Assembly: GCF_006540305.1 (NCBI RefSeq)
Contig: NZ_BJOR01000001.1
Span: 372,001 to 436,000 of the forward strand
DNA: 64,000 nucleotides
DNA from: Streptomyces sp. 6-11-2
GTDB taxonomy: Bacteria; Actinomycetota; Actinomycetes; Streptomycetales; Streptomycetaceae
Reading direction: 5' to 3'
Shown here: positions 25,495 through 34,908 of the stretch, piece after piece
Layout of the letters: the number at the start of each line of letters is the position of its first letter
Position numbering within the stretch: the stretch's first letter is position 1
Notes under the pieces: model-generated
The model's database searches: none
Told to the model about the DNA's origin: nothing
Seen by the model: the letters and a program-made list of their open reading frames with translations, nothing else
Program-made: the position numbers and the translations under genes

Positions 25495-28400
25495 TCACGC
25501 GCGCCGCAGCCGCAGCGTCATCAGCTCGAACGGGCGCAGCCGCACGGCGATCCGGCCGCCGTCCCGCTCCGGTTCGGCCGTCTCGGGCAGGGGCCGCTCC
25601 AGCAGGTCCGTCACCGTCACGTCAGCGACCTCGAACCCGGCCGTCAGGGTCGCCCTCGCCCGGCCGCCGTGGGCCTCGTGGAAGCGGACCACCACGTCAC
25701 CGCTGCCGTCGTCGGCCAGTTTCACCGCCGTCACGACCACCGCGTCCTCGTCCACCGTCACCAGCGGAGCCACCTCCCCGCCGCCGGTCAGCCGCCGCTC
25801 GGGCATGTTGATCCGCCAGCCCTCGCGGACCGCGTCCCCGATGTCCGCGCCGGGCACGAGGGCGTGCCGGAAGCGGTGCGTGCCCTGGTCGGTCTCGGGG
25901 TCGGGGAAGCGCGGGGCGCGCAGCAGGGACATCCGGACCGTGGTGGTGGTGCCCCGGTCGCCGTCGGTGCGGACCGTACGGGTCACATCGTGGCCGTACG
26001 TCGAGTCGTTGACGACCGCGACGCCCCAGCCGGGCTCGGCCACATGCACGAAGCGGTGGTTGCAGGCCTCGAACTTGGCCGCGTCCCAGGAGGTGTTGGT
26101 ATGCGTGGGCCGGTAGAAGTGCCCGAACTGCATCTCCGACGCGTACCGTTCGGCGTGCACGTCGAACGGGAAGGCCAGCTTGAGGAACTTCTCCGTCTCG
26201 TACCAGTCCACCTCGGTGTCCAGCACCAGCCGCCGCTCCCCCGCCGGAAGCGACAGCACCTGGGTGACCCGGGAGTCCCCGAAGGACCGTACGACCCGTA
26301 CCGAGGCACCGTCCTCTCCGGCCGTGACGGACTCGGCGTCGGTGAGGTCGGTGACCGTGTTGCGGTAGAACTCGTCCACGTCCCAGGCGTCCCACATGTT
26401 CGGGAGGTCCGGGTGCAGTTGAAGGAGGTTCGCGGCCCGGCCCGGAGCGATCGCCTCCCGGCCGGCCTCGATGTCGTACGCCGAGACGACCAGGCCACGG
26501 TCGTCGATCCCTATCCGCAGCAGACCGTTGTCCAGCACGTGTCCGCCGCCCGCGCGGGGCCTCAGCTCCGTGCTTCCCCCGGTGACCGGTGTGGCGGCGC
26601 CGCCGGCCGGGACGCCCGCCCGTGCGTGCGGGGCCGCGTTGAAGACCAGCGGTGTGGCGCCCTCACCCGCCAGCGCGCGCTGGGCGGACTCGACGATCCG
26701 GTTCAGCTTCCCGGCGATCCGCTCGTACGTGGCCCGCGCCTCGCGGTGCACCCAGGCGATGGAGGAGCCGGGCAGGATGTCGTGGAACTGGTGCAGCAGT
26801 ACCGTTTTCCAGACCCGGTCCAACTCCTCGTAGGGGTAGGCGAATCCGGTGCGAACGGCCGCCGTCGCCGCCCACAGCTCGGCCTCCCGCAGCAGGTGTT
26901 CGCTGCGCCGGTTGCCCTGCTTGGTCCCGGCCTGGCTGGTGAGGGTGGCGCGGTGCAGCTCCAGGTACAGCTCACCCACCCAGACGGGGGCTTGCGGGTA
27001 CTCCGCCTCGGCCCGGTCGAAGAAGGCCCGCGGTGTCTCCCACACCACCCGCGCGGAGCCCTCCAGGTCGCGCAGCCGGGCCGCCTTGGCGACCATCTCC
27101 CGGGTGGTGCCGCCGCCTCCGTCGCCCCAGCCGGTGGGGGCGAGGGAGTGCCGGGCGGCGCCCTTGTCCTTGAAGGTGCGTGCTGCGTGGGCGATCTCGG
27201 CGCCCGCCATGGAGCAGTTGTAGGTGTCGACGGGCGGGAAGTGGGTGAAGATCCGCGTGCCGTCGATGCCCTCCCACCAGAACGTGTGGTGCGGAAAGGC
27301 GTTCGTGCGTGACCAGGAGATCTTCTGTGTGAGCAGTCGGGTGGAGCCCGCCGCCCTGATGATCTGCGGCAGTCCCGCGGCGAAGCCGAACGTGTCGGGC
27401 AGCCATGCCTCGTCGTTCTCGATGCCGAACTCGTCGAGGAAGAACCGCTTGCCGTGCACGAACTGCCGGGCCATCGCCTCCGAGCCGGGCATGTTGGTGT
27501 CGGCCTCCACCCACATGCCCCCGGCCGGCACGAACCGCCCGTCGGCCACGGCCTTCTTCACCCGCGCCCACACCTCGGGCCGCCGTTCCTTGAGCCACGC
27601 CCACTGCTGGGCCTGGGACATGGCGAAGACGAACTCCGGCTCGTCCTCGAGCAGCGCGGTCATGTTGGAGGCGGTGCGGGCCACCTTGCGCACGGTCTCG
27701 CGCAGCGGCCACAGCCACGCCGAGTCGATGTGGGCGTGCCCGACCGCGCTGATCCGGTGCGCGGAGGCGGCGGCGGGCGCGGCCAGCACCTCGGTGAGCC
27801 GGGCGCGGGCCCGCTCCGCCGTGCCGTTCACGTCCTGGAGGTCGACCGCGTCGAGCGCCCGGTCCACCGCGCGCAGGATCTCCCAGCGGCGCTGCGAGTC
27901 CGCCGGCAGCTCGGCCATCAGCTCGCCCAGCACCTCCAGGTCGATGACGAGCTGCCACACGTTCTCGTCGAACACGGCGAGGTCCATGCGGGTGAGCGTG
28001 TACTGCGGCTCGTCGCCCGCCGTCTCCCGGTCCCCCAGCGGGGTGGGCAGGAAACCGGGGATGACGGGGTTGGAGGCGGCCTCGATGTGCAGGCGCACCT
28101 CCTCGCCGCCCAGGGCGGGGGCACCGACGCGGACCCACTGGTTGCGCGGGTTGAGCCCTTTCACCGGGGTGCCGTCCGGCCGGAGGACCAGGCCCTCGCA
28201 CTGGAAGCCGGGCATGTTCTCGTCGAAGCCGAGGTCGAGCAGGGCTTCGACGGTTCTCCCGGCCCATGCCTCGGGCACGGTGCCGGTCACCCGGAACCAG
28301 CTGGTGCCCCACGGCGCACCCCACCGGCTGCCCACCTCGATCGGCTCGGGCTCGGCGGCCAGGCCCTCGGCGACCGGTACGGGCTCGCCGGGCGCGTGCC

Positions 28401-28506
28401 ACACCGCCACCTCCAGCGGGACGGACTCGGGATACACGGCGGGACGGATGCGCTCGTCGAGCACCCGCCGGAGGCGGGCCTCGACCAGGCCGCGGTCGTC
28501 ATGCAT
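25495..28506 (-). CDS. GH38 alpha-mannosidase
   Basis: 1003 residues, ATG at 28506 with GGAG eight bases upstream, no signal peptide, so cytoplasmic. GH38 active-site elements: zinc-binding GHAHIDSAWLWPLRET (His, Asp; about residue 250), the nucleophile region AWLPDTFGFAAGLPQI (Asp; about 365), and the C-terminal beta-sandwich with FGHFYRPTHTNTSWDAAKFE. It should hydrolyse alpha-linked mannose from imported oligosaccharides. A GH92 mannosidase lies 8 kb away, suggesting use of mannoproteins or glycans. Confidence 0.93.
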   Translation of the reverse strand: MHDDRGLVEARLRRVLDERIRPAVYPESVPLEVAVWHAPGEPVPVAEGLAAEPEPIEVGSRWGAPWGTSWFRVTGTVPEAWAGRTVEALLDLGFDENMPGFQCEGLVLRPDGTPVKGLNPRNQWVRVGAPALGGEEVRLHIEAASNPVIPGFLPTPLGDRETAGDEPQYTLTRMDLAVFDENVWQLVIDLEVLGELMAELPADSQRRWEILRAVDRALDAVDLQDVNGTAERARARLTEVLAAPAAASAHRISAVGHAHIDSAWLWPLRETVRKVARTASNMTALLEDEPEFVFAMSQAQQWAWLKERRPEVWARVKKAVADGRFVPAGGMWVEADTNMPGSEAMARQFVHGKRFFLDEFGIENDEAWLPDTFGFAAGLPQIIRAAGSTRLLTQKISWSRTNAFPHHTFWWEGIDGTRIFTHFPPVDTYNCSMAGAEIAHAARTFKDKGAARHSLAPTGWGDGGGGTTREMVAKAARLRDLEGSARVVWETPRAFFDRAEAEYPQAPVWVGELYLELHRATLTSQAGTKQGNRRSEHLLREAELWAATAAVRTGFAYPYEELDRVWKTVLLHQFHDILPGSSIAWVHREARATYERIAGKLNRIVESAQRALAGEGATPLVFNAAPHARAGVPAGGAATPVTGGSTELRPRAGGGHVLDNGLLRIGIDDRGLVVSAYDIEAGREAIAPGRAANLLQLHPDLPNMWDAWDVDEFYRNTVTDLTDAESVTAGEDGASVRVVRSFGDSRVTQVLSLPAGERRLVLDTEVDWYETEKFLKLAFPFDVHAERYASEMQFGHFYRPTHTNTSWDAAKFEACNHRFVHVAEPGWGVAVVNDSTYGHDVTRTVRTDGDRGTTTTVRMSLLRAPRFPDPETDQGTHRFRHALVPGADIGDAVREGWRINMPERRLTGGGEVAPLVTVDEDAVVVTAVKLADDGSGDVVVRFHEAHGGRARATLTAGFEVADVTVTDLLERPLPETAEPERDGGRIAVRLRPFELMTLRLRRA

Positions 28507-28557
28507 GCGGGACGCTCCGTGGGGTGGGCGGGCGGCGGTCCGGGCCCGGCGCGGGCA

Positions 28558-29787
28558 TCAGCGGGTTCGGGGGTCCGGCCGTTCCCCGTCGGCCGTGCCC
28601 TCGCGCGGCTCGGCTTCCTCGGTGTCCGGCCGCGGCGCGCTCGGGCCCCTCAGCGCGAGCCGGCCGTCGCCCTCCTCCGGCCGGGCGCCGCCGGAGTTCC
28701 GGTCGCCGTGGCCGTTCAGGTTCTGCCGGACCGAGTCCAGGATCGTCAGACCCTGGGCGACCAGACCGGCCGCGATCTCGCCGAGCCCGTCGGCACCGTT
28801 CAGGACGTTGACGTTGGCCCCGGAGAGGCCGCCCGCCGCCTCCTTCACGATCAGCGGCAGCTGGTCGATGAGCATCCGGTCCAGGGCGACACGGTCGAAC
28901 GACGCCGCGGCCTCGGCCTGGATCTTCATCCGCTGCGCCTCGGCGGCGGCGAGGACCCTGACGCGTTCGGCCTCGGCCTCGGCGGGCTTCACGATCTCGG
29001 CCACCAGCTCCTGCTGGCGCAGCCTGGCCTGCCGCTGAGCGAGTTCGGTCTGGGCGTCGAGCACCTCCTGCCGGGCGTGTGCCTGCGCCAGCGGGCCGGC
29101 CTGGGCCGCCCGAGCCTGGGCGCGGTCCACCTCGGCCGAGTACTCCGCCTTCACCACCGCGGTCTGCCGGGCGTACTCGGCCTGCTGGCGCGCCGCCTCC
29201 TGCTCCGCCTGGGCGGCGGCCTGGTTGGCCTGGGCCTGGGCGATCTGGGCCTGCCGCCGGATGGCCGCCTTGTGCGGCGCGGACATCGCGTCGATGTAGC
29301 CGGTGTCCCCGTCGTCGATCGACTGGATCTGCAGCGAGTCCACGATCAGGCCGATCTTCGCCATCTCGGTCTTCGAGGTGTCCAGCACCTCGGCGGCGAG
29401 CTTCTGCCGTTCGGTGACGATCTCCTCGACCGTCATCGAGCCGATGATGGCCCGCAGGTGGCCGGCGAAGATCCGGCCGGTCAGGACCGACATCTGGTCC
29501 TGGTCGGAGAGGAACCGCTGGCCCGCGTTGATGATGCTCTCGGTGTCGTTGCCGACCTTGAAGGCGATGACGGCACGCACGTGCAGCGCGATGCCCTGCC
29601 TGGTGACACAGGTCTCGACGACCTCGGACTCGCACATGGACAGGGTGAGGAAGCGGACCTTGCGGAAGACGGGGAGCACGAACTTGCCGTGGCCCGTCAC
29701 CACCCGGAACGGCGCGCCGCCCAGTCCTCGCCTGCCTCCGGAGATCAGCATCGCCTCGTCGGGGGCGGGAACGCGGTAACCGAACAT
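28558..29787 (-). CDS. flotillin-like SPFH protein
   Basis: 409 residues, ATG at 29787 with AAGGAG. The N-terminal SPFH/Band-7 domain (residues about 1-190; FVLPVFRKVRFLTLSMCESEVVE, QMSVLTGRIFAGHLRAIIGSMTVEEIV) is followed by a long Ala/Gln/Glu-rich coiled coil (about 190-290, repeated AQA/EQEAAR) and a flexible C-terminal tail. Flotillins organise membrane microdomains. No clear membrane helix is present, so it would associate peripherally. The small upstream gene at 29821-30072 is 33 bp away and probably encodes its NfeD-like partner. Confidence 0.9.
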   Translation of the reverse strand: MFGYRVPAPDEAMLISGGRRGLGGAPFRVVTGHGKFVLPVFRKVRFLTLSMCESEVVETCVTRQGIALHVRAVIAFKVGNDTESIINAGQRFLSDQDQMSVLTGRIFAGHLRAIIGSMTVEEIVTERQKLAAEVLDTSKTEMAKIGLIVDSLQIQSIDDGDTGYIDAMSAPHKAAIRRQAQIAQAQANQAAAQAEQEAARQQAEYARQTAVVKAEYSAEVDRAQARAAQAGPLAQAHARQEVLDAQTELAQRQARLRQQELVAEIVKPAEAEAERVRVLAAAEAQRMKIQAEAAASFDRVALDRMLIDQLPLIVKEAAGGLSGANVNVLNGADGLGEIAAGLVAQGLTILDSVRQNLNGHGDRNSGGARPEEGDGRLALRGPSAPRPDTEEAEPREGTADGERPDPRTR

Positions 29788-29820
29788 GGTCTTGTTCTCC
29801 TTAGTCCGGATCAGCCCGGA

Positions 29821-30072
29821 TCAGCCCCGCTCTACAGGATCGTCCCGCAATCTCTCCAAGGGGTCGCCCCACGCGATGACGTCGACCTCACGGCATCCGC
29901 GTGATTCGACCACGAGCACCGTCGCACCGATCGGCAGCGGTTCCTGCGACCAGGCGAGGAAGGTCTCGGAACCGCCTCTGACCCGTACCAGGATCTCGCC
30001 CGGACCGGCGGAACCCCGCGTTCCGATGAGAAGCTCCCCCGTGCAGCCGATCACGGCCTCGTCCTGTGCCAT
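29821..30072 (-). CDS. small NfeD-like OB-fold partner of flotillin
   Basis: 83 residues, ATG at 30072, GAGGGG upstream. The sequence (VIGCTGELLIGTRGSAGPGEILVRVRGGSETFLAWSQ…PIGATVLVVESRGCREVDVIAW) looks like the soluble C-terminal OB domain of NfeD proteins, without the membrane part. NfeD genes are commonly paired with flotillin genes, and this one is directly upstream of a flotillin. Confidence 0.75.
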   Translation of the reverse strand: MAQDEAVIGCTGELLIGTRGSAGPGEILVRVRGGSETFLAWSQEPLPIGATVLVVESRGCREVDVIAWGDPLERLRDDPVERG

Positions 30073-30211
30073 CGCCGACCGGTTCCCCTCGTACGCGTCC
30101 TCTGCCTTCGACCTTAGACCCACTCGGACGGGCCGCATACGCCGCTGCACCGGCCTTTCCGCGACGGGCGCCTCTCGACGCGGCACCCGCCGCCGGGCAC
30201 AGTTCTCCCTG

Positions 30212-30227
30212 CGTACTCGCGAGTACG
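30212..30227. promoter_or_regulatory. perfect 16-bp palindrome upstream of the amidase
   Basis: CGTACTCGCGAGTACG, 31 bp before the amidase GTG and inside the divergent amidase/NfeD-like promoter region. This is the size and symmetry of a TetR- or GntR-type operator. No regulator gene is adjacent. Confidence 0.5.
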
Positions 30228-30258
30228 AAACCGCCCGTCCCCCATCCGAGGAGCGCCC

Positions 30259-31611
30259 GTGACCAGCTGGGCCGGCCGCAGTGCCGCCGAGATCGCCGCC
30301 GCCGTACGCGAGAGGCGGGCCACGCCCCGCGAGGTGGTGGCCGAGCACCTCGCCCGTATCGAGCGGCTCGACGGCCGCGTCGGCGCCTTCCGCGCGGTCC
30401 GCGCCGGGGCCGCGCTCGAGGAGGCCGACGAGGTGGCGGCCCGCGGCGATCTGGCCGGGCTGCCGCTCGCGGGAGTCCCGGTGGCCGTCAAGGACAACCT
30501 GGCGGTGCGGGGCGAGTCCAGCCGGGTGGGTTCGGCCGCGACCTCGGACACTCCGGCCGTCGACGACCATGTCACGGTGGCCCGGCTGCGGGCGGCGGGC
30601 GCGGTGGTCGTCGGGGTGACGAACGTGCCCGAGCTGTGCGTCTTCGGCACCACGGAGGGCGTTCACGGCACCACCCGCAACCCGTGGGACACCACCCGGA
30701 ACGCGGGCGGCTCCTCGGGCGGCAGCGCGGCGGCGGTCGCCGCCGGCATGGTCCCGATCGCCCTCGGCAACGACGGCATGGGCTCGCTGCGCATCCCGGC
30801 CGCCAACTGCGGCCTGGTCACCATCAAGCCGGGTCACGGGGTGGTGCCCGCCGGTATCGGCGAAGGCGACTGGTTCGGCATGGCCGAGAACGGGCCGCTC
30901 GCCACGACCGTCGAGGACGCGCGGCTGATGCTCTCCGTACTGACCGGCACCGAGGTCGCACGCGGTCGGGAGGCGACCCCGCGCAATATCGCCGTGTCCG
31001 TGCGCAGCCCGCTCGCCGGGGTGGGCGTGAGCAGGCCCTGCGCCGTCGCCACCCGGGACGCGGCACGGTTGCTGGCCGGGGCCGGTCACCGGGTGCGCCG
31101 GGCCGAGCCGCCCTATCCGATGTCGCTGGGCGTGACGGCTCTGCGGCACTGGGCGGCGGGCACGGCCGTGGACGCGGCGGGCCTGGACCCGCGGCGGCTG
31201 GCCCGGCGCACCCGGGTGCACGCGGCCGTGGGGCGGCGGTTCCTGAACGGGGTGCGCGCGGATACGCGGCGGGAGGCGCTGCGGCGGCGGATGGAGCCGT
31301 TCTTCGCCGAGTACGACGTGCTGCTCACCCCCGCGCTGGCCCGCCGCTCCCCGCAGGCCGGGCCCTGGCACGAGCGGGGCTGGCTGCGCAACGTGCTGGC
31401 CGACACCTCCTACTCGCCGATGACCCCGCCGTGGAACCTGACCGGATGGCCCGCGATGGCGGTGCCGTTCGGCACGCTGCCCTCGGGCGCCCCGTGCGCC
31501 GTTCAACTGGTGGGCCGTCCTGGCTCGGAGGCGGACCTGCTGGACCTGGCGGAGCAGATCGAGCGGCTGCGCCCGTGGCCCCGGACGGCGGACCTGCTGC
31601 CGTACGCGTAG
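30259..31611 (+). CDS. amidase (amidase signature family)
   Basis: 450 residues from a GTG at 30259 (GAGGAGC upstream). The Ser-Ser-Lys triad is present: Lys in [11 protein letters not shown], the cis-Ser/nucleophile Ser in [16 protein letters not shown] and [17 protein letters not shown]. Cytoplasmic. It hydrolyses an amide; the substrate is unknown. The last 13 codons and stop lie in a 53-bp segment that is duplicated just downstream. Confidence 0.9.
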   Translation: MTSWAGRSAAEIAAAVRERRATPREVVAEHLARIERLDGRVGAFRAVRAGAALEEADEVAARGDLAGLPLAGVPVAVKDNLAVRGESSRVGSAATSDTPAVDDHVTVARLRAAGAVVVGVTNVPELCVFGTTEGVHGTTRNPWDTTRNAGGSSGGSAAAVAAGMVPIALGNDGMGSLRIPAANCGLVTIKPGHGVVPAGIGEGDWFGMAENGPLATTVEDARLMLSVLTGTEVARGREATPRNIAVSVRSPLAGVGVSRPCAVATRDAARLLAGAGHRVRRAEPPYPMSLGVTALRHWAAGTAVDAAGLDPRRLARRTRVHAAVGRRFLNGVRADTRREALRRRMEPFFAEYDVLLTPALARRSPQAGPWHERGWLRNVLADTSYSPMTPPWNLTGWPAMAVPFGTLPSGAPCAVQLVGRPGSEADLLDLAEQIERLRPWPRTADLLPYA

Positions 31612-31676
31612 GGCCGCGCCGGGGCCCGTGGCCCCGGACGGCGGACCTGCTGCCGTACGCGTAGGGCCGCGCCGGG
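31571..31676. repeat. 53-bp tandem duplication at the amidase 3' end
   Basis: Two adjacent, essentially identical copies (31571-31623 and 31624-31676). The first contains the last amidase codons and its TAG; the second is an untranslated copy. It looks recent because no differences are visible. Confidence 0.9.
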
Positions 31677-31691
31677 CTCGCAGGGCCCGCC

Positions 31692-32174
31692 CTAGAGGGC
31701 CCGGTACATGATGTGCAGGCCCACCAGGCCGTGCCGGGGGTGCTCGAACGCCTCCGGCACCGTGCCGAGGATCCGGAAGCCGAGCGACGTCCACAGCCCG
31801 ACGGCGGGGTTGGTCTCCACGACGGCGTTGAAGACCATCGCCCGGTAGCCGGCGGCCGTCGCGGCCTCGAGGACGTGTTCGGCCAGGGCGCGGCCGATGC
31901 CACGTCCGGCCTGGTCGGGGTCGACCATGAAGCCCGCGTTGGCGACGCGGGCCGCGGGTCCGCCGTAGTTGGGGGTGACATAGGCGGAGCCGACGACCGC
32001 CCCGGTGTCGTCCTCGGCGACGTACACGCTTTTGGCGGGACTCATCCACAGGGCCCGGGCATCCTCCTCGGAGGTGTCCGGGTCCCAGGCGTAGGTCTCG
32101 GCGGCGGCGACGATCCGGTGCCAGAAGGGCCAGATCCGCGGCCAGTCCTCGGCCGCGGCTTCTCTGATCAGCAT
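31692..32174 (-). CDS. GNAT N-acetyltransferase
   Basis: 160 residues, ATG at 32174. Acetyl-CoA binding motif A is clear (ANAGFMVDPDQAGRGIGRALAEHVL, with the Q/RxxGxG/A loop), followed by GYRAMVFNAVVETNPAVGLWTSLGFRILGTVPEAF. It resembles phosphinothricin-type and YhhY-like acetyltransferases, but no substrate can be assigned. Single gene. Confidence 0.88.
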   Translation of the reverse strand: MLIREAAAEDWPRIWPFWHRIVAAAETYAWDPDTSEEDARALWMSPAKSVYVAEDDTGAVVGSAYVTPNYGGPAARVANAGFMVDPDQAGRGIGRALAEHVLEAATAAGYRAMVFNAVVETNPAVGLWTSLGFRILGTVPEAFEHPRHGLVGLHIMYRAL

Positions 32175-32227
32175 GGGCGTGAGTCTGGCACGCCCATGCG
32201 GTCGGCGATCGCGACGGTTTCTGGCGG

Positions 32228-32401
32228 TCAGTCCACGCTGGGCAGGATGTGCGGCTCGGCCAGGTCGTCCTCGTAGCCCGCCAGGCGGATCGGGGCGGAG
32301 CGGGCCCACACGTCGAGGCTGCCCAGGTCTGCGGGCCGTCGGCCCGCGCGCTCCGTGCGTTCGTTGGGGCGCTGCTCGCGATTCGTCTTCTCCGGTGTCA
32401 C
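32228..32401 (-). CDS. small conserved hypothetical protein, 57 residues
   Basis: GTG at 32401 with a strong AAGGAG six bases upstream. The charged N-terminus (VTPEKTNREQRPNERTERAG) is followed by an ordered-looking C-terminus (LGSLDVWARSAPIRLAGYED and DLAEPHILPSVD). I recall similar short proteins as common in Streptomyces. It lies 53 bp upstream of the acetyltransferase and may share its transcript. Function unknown. Confidence 0.65.
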   Translation of the reverse strand: MTPEKTNREQRPNERTERAGRRPADLGSLDVWARSAPIRLAGYEDDLAEPHILPSVD

Positions 32402-32845
32402 CGCGCACTCCTTATGTGTCGGTCACCCTCGGGGCATGCGGCCGGTACGCACCGCGCCGCCCGAAGCCCGCTCGGGTCTGGTTCTCTGGCATCTCGGACG
32501 CGGTGGCGTCGGCAACTGAGGTGCGAGCAGGCCGTGGTGCACCGGCTTGCCCCGGGACGGACCATGGGTGTGGATGGAACCCCTAGTCGCTGTCCGTCCA
32601 CCCCAGATTAACCAAATGAGCGGACCCCTGCTCGATGGGGCTGCAAAGAGCAGGTAACTATCTGACGTCGCGCGTGTTGATTGGACCACTTACGGGGCGA
32701 TTTGTCGCATCATGTGCCGGGCGGGATTCATCCCTCAGGGCTACCCGGCACACCCGTGGGACAGTTCAGGTTCCGTTGGCCGCGCCGCAAGCTCGCCATG
32801 ATCTGCTGACCCACCACGACGGCTTTCTCGCGGGAGGACCGACGC
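32402..32845. other. 444-bp intergenic stretch without a recognised gene
   Basis: No coding frame with Streptomyces-like third positions was found. It is locally AT-richer than its surroundings (CCAGATTAACCAAATGAG, GTGTTGATTGG) and probably holds promoters for the leftward small gene and the rightward HD gene. One inverted repeat (CCTGCTC at 32627 with GAGCAGG at 32648) is visible. Confidence 0.5.
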
Positions 32846-33274
32846 ATGGAGCTGCGCAGCGCCGAGGAGCTCATGGACCTGCTGTACGCCTGCCCGCCCG
32901 ACGCCCGCGCCCACGCCCTGCGCACCGCCGCCCTGCTGCGCCGGCACCATCCGGCCGACAAGGAGCTCCAGGTGGCGGGCCTGATCCACGGCATCGGCCG
33001 GCTGTTGCGGCCGGGCGGCGGAACCGGTGCGTCCGACCCGGCGGCGGACGCGGTGCACGCGTTGCTCGGCGGGCGCGTCTCCCGCCTCGTACGGCGGCAC
33101 GCGGCGCCCGCCGGCGGCCGTCTGCCCGACGAGTCCGACGAGGACGCGCTGTCGTTGCGCCAGGCGGCCGACGAGGCCCGCACCACCGGCTTCGACGCCG
33201 GCGTCCTGGAGGACTGGCGCACGGTCCTGGAGCTCCTCGCGGCGGGCAACTACCGGCTGCGGACCGTGGACTGA
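32846..33274 (+). CDS. degenerate HD-domain protein
   Basis: 142 residues, ATG at 32846 with GGGAGG. The start (HALRTAALLRRHHPADKELQVAGLIHGIGRLL) is the HD-phosphohydrolase fold of the family with LVHDIGxL, but the Asp of the HD pair is Gly here (IHGIG). The middle segment between RLVRRHAAP and LSLRQAADEAR is short compared with relatives. It is probably not a functional metal-dependent phosphohydrolase, and may be a decaying gene or a binding protein. Confidence 0.7.
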   Translation: MELRSAEELMDLLYACPPDARAHALRTAALLRRHHPADKELQVAGLIHGIGRLLRPGGGTGASDPAADAVHALLGGRVSRLVRRHAAPAGGRLPDESDEDALSLRQAADEARTTGFDAGVLEDWRTVLELLAAGNYRLRTVD

Positions 33275-33290
33275 CACGACGTCGGAAGGG

Positions 33291-33325
33291 AGCCGGCCGG
33301 GCAGCCGAAGGGCCGTCCCGGCCGG
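33291..33325. terminator. hairpin between convergent genes
   Basis: GCCGGCCGGG (33291-33300) pairs with CCCGGCCGGC (33316-33325) between the HD gene and the convergent SDR gene. It can serve both directions. Confidence 0.5.
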
Positions 33326-33329
33326 CGGT

Positions 33330-34805
33330 TCACCACTTGCCCGGCGCGTAGTCCTTGAGGAAGACGCCGTACAGGTCCTCGCCCGCCTCGCCGCGGACAA
33401 TCGGGTCGTAGACGCGGGCGGCGCCGTCCACCAGGTCGAGCGGGGCGTGGAAGCCGGCCTCGGCCATGCGCACCTTGTCGGGGTGCGGGCGCTCGTCGGT
33501 GATCCAGCCGGTGTCGACGGCCGTCATCAGGATGCGGTCCTTCTCGAACATCTCCTCGGCGCTGGTGCGCGTGAGCATGTTCAGGGCGGCCTTGGCCATG
33601 TTGGTGTGCGGGTGGCCGGCGCCCTTGTAGCCGCGGTTGAACACGCCCTCCATCGCGGAGACGTTCACGATGTAGGTGCGGCGGGCCGCGGCGGCCGCCA
33701 TCGCCGGACGCAGCCGGCTGATCAGGATGAAGGGCGCCGTCGAGTTGCACAGCTGGACCTCCAGCAGCTCCACCGGCGTGACGTCCTCCACCGCCTGGAT
33801 CCAGCTGTTGGTGTGGTGCAGGTCGGGCACCAGCCCGCCGGCGTCGATGGCCGTGCCGGCGGCGATCCGCTCCAGGGACGCCGAGCCGGAGACCAGCGCC
33901 AGGTCGGTGACGTCCTGAGCGGTGAGCGCGCCGCCACCGGCCACCGGCAGCTCCGCGACCGCCCCGGAGCCGAACGTGCCGATCACCTCGGCCGCGGGCA
34001 GTTCACCGGCCGGCATCGGGGCCGACTCGGCGGCGACCAGCTCGCTGTAGGCCTGCGGGGAGCGCCGTACGGTCTGGGCGGCGTTGTTGATCAGGATGTC
34101 CAGGGGCCCCTCGGCGGCGACCGAGTCGGCCAGGGCCACCACCTGGGCCGGGTCGCGCAGGTCGATGCCGACGATCTTCAGCCGGTGGATCCACTCGTCG
34201 CTGTCGGGCTGGGCCTTGAAGCGGCGGACGGCGTCATTGGGGAAGCGGGTCGTGATCGTGGTGTGCGCGCCGTCGCGCAGCAGCCGCAGCGCGATGTACA
34301 TGCCGATCTTGGCTCGGCCGCCGGTGAGCAGGGCGCGCTTGCCCGTGAGGTCGGCGCGGGCGTCCCGGCGGGCGCGGTTCTCGGCGGCGCACCGCGGACA
34401 GAGCTGGTGGTAGAAGTAGTCCACTTCGACGTAGCGGGTCTTGCAGACGTAGCAGGAGCGCGGGCGCTGGAGTATGCCCGCGATCTGCCCCGCGCGCGTC
34501 ACGGACGAGGGCAGGATGCCCTCGGTCTCGTCGTCGATGCGCTGCGCGGAGCCGGTGGCCGTGGCCTCCGTGACCGCCTTGTCGTTCGCGGTCTTGGCGG
34601 CCCGGCGCTCCTGGCGGCGGCGCTGCTTGACCGTGCGGTAGATGTGCGAGGTGGCCCGGCGCACGGCGACGGCGTCCGGGTGGTCCACGTCGATCCCGTC
34701 GAGCTCCTGGAGCACGGCGAGGCACACGGCCAGGCGTTCGGGGTCGATACCGGGCCCGTACACCACTTCGTCCGTGGCCGTCGAGCCCTCGTCTGTCACC
34801 GTCAT
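33330..34805 (-). CDS. unusual SDR-fold protein with N-terminal extension and zinc ribbon
   Basis: 491 residues, about twice a normal SDR. Residues 1-110 form a helical charged extension. Then a four-Cys ribbon (CYVCKTRYV… CPRC, Cys118/121/136/139) precedes a Rossmann domain (ALLTGGRAKIGMYIALRLLRDGA, LDILINNAAQTVRRS). A long insertion follows. Near the usual catalytic position the sequence is VNVSAMEGVF…HPHTNMAKAALNML, so the Tyr of YxxxK is not obvious (Thr there). The family is recognised as 'SDR family oxidoreductase'; its reaction is unknown, and a redox or DNA/RNA-binding role for the ribbon is only speculation. Confidence 0.82.
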   Translation of the reverse strand: MTVTDEGSTATDEVVYGPGIDPERLAVCLAVLQELDGIDVDHPDAVAVRRATSHIYRTVKQRRRQERRAAKTANDKAVTEATATGSAQRIDDETEGILPSSVTRAGQIAGILQRPRSCYVCKTRYVEVDYFYHQLCPRCAAENRARRDARADLTGKRALLTGGRAKIGMYIALRLLRDGAHTTITTRFPNDAVRRFKAQPDSDEWIHRLKIVGIDLRDPAQVVALADSVAAEGPLDILINNAAQTVRRSPQAYSELVAAESAPMPAGELPAAEVIGTFGSGAVAELPVAGGGALTAQDVTDLALVSGSASLERIAAGTAIDAGGLVPDLHHTNSWIQAVEDVTPVELLEVQLCNSTAPFILISRLRPAMAAAAARRTYIVNVSAMEGVFNRGYKGAGHPHTNMAKAALNMLTRTSAEEMFEKDRILMTAVDTGWITDERPHPDKVRMAEAGFHAPLDLVDGAARVYDPIVRGEAGEDLYGVFLKDYAPGKW

Positions 34806-34908
34806 CGCGCTGCCGTTCCCTGATCACCCGTGCGGCGCTCCGACTCGCGTCCGCTTTCGAACCGGGGATTTTACGGCAGCGCCGGGCCCGTAGGCCAAAC
34901 CGCGGTGA

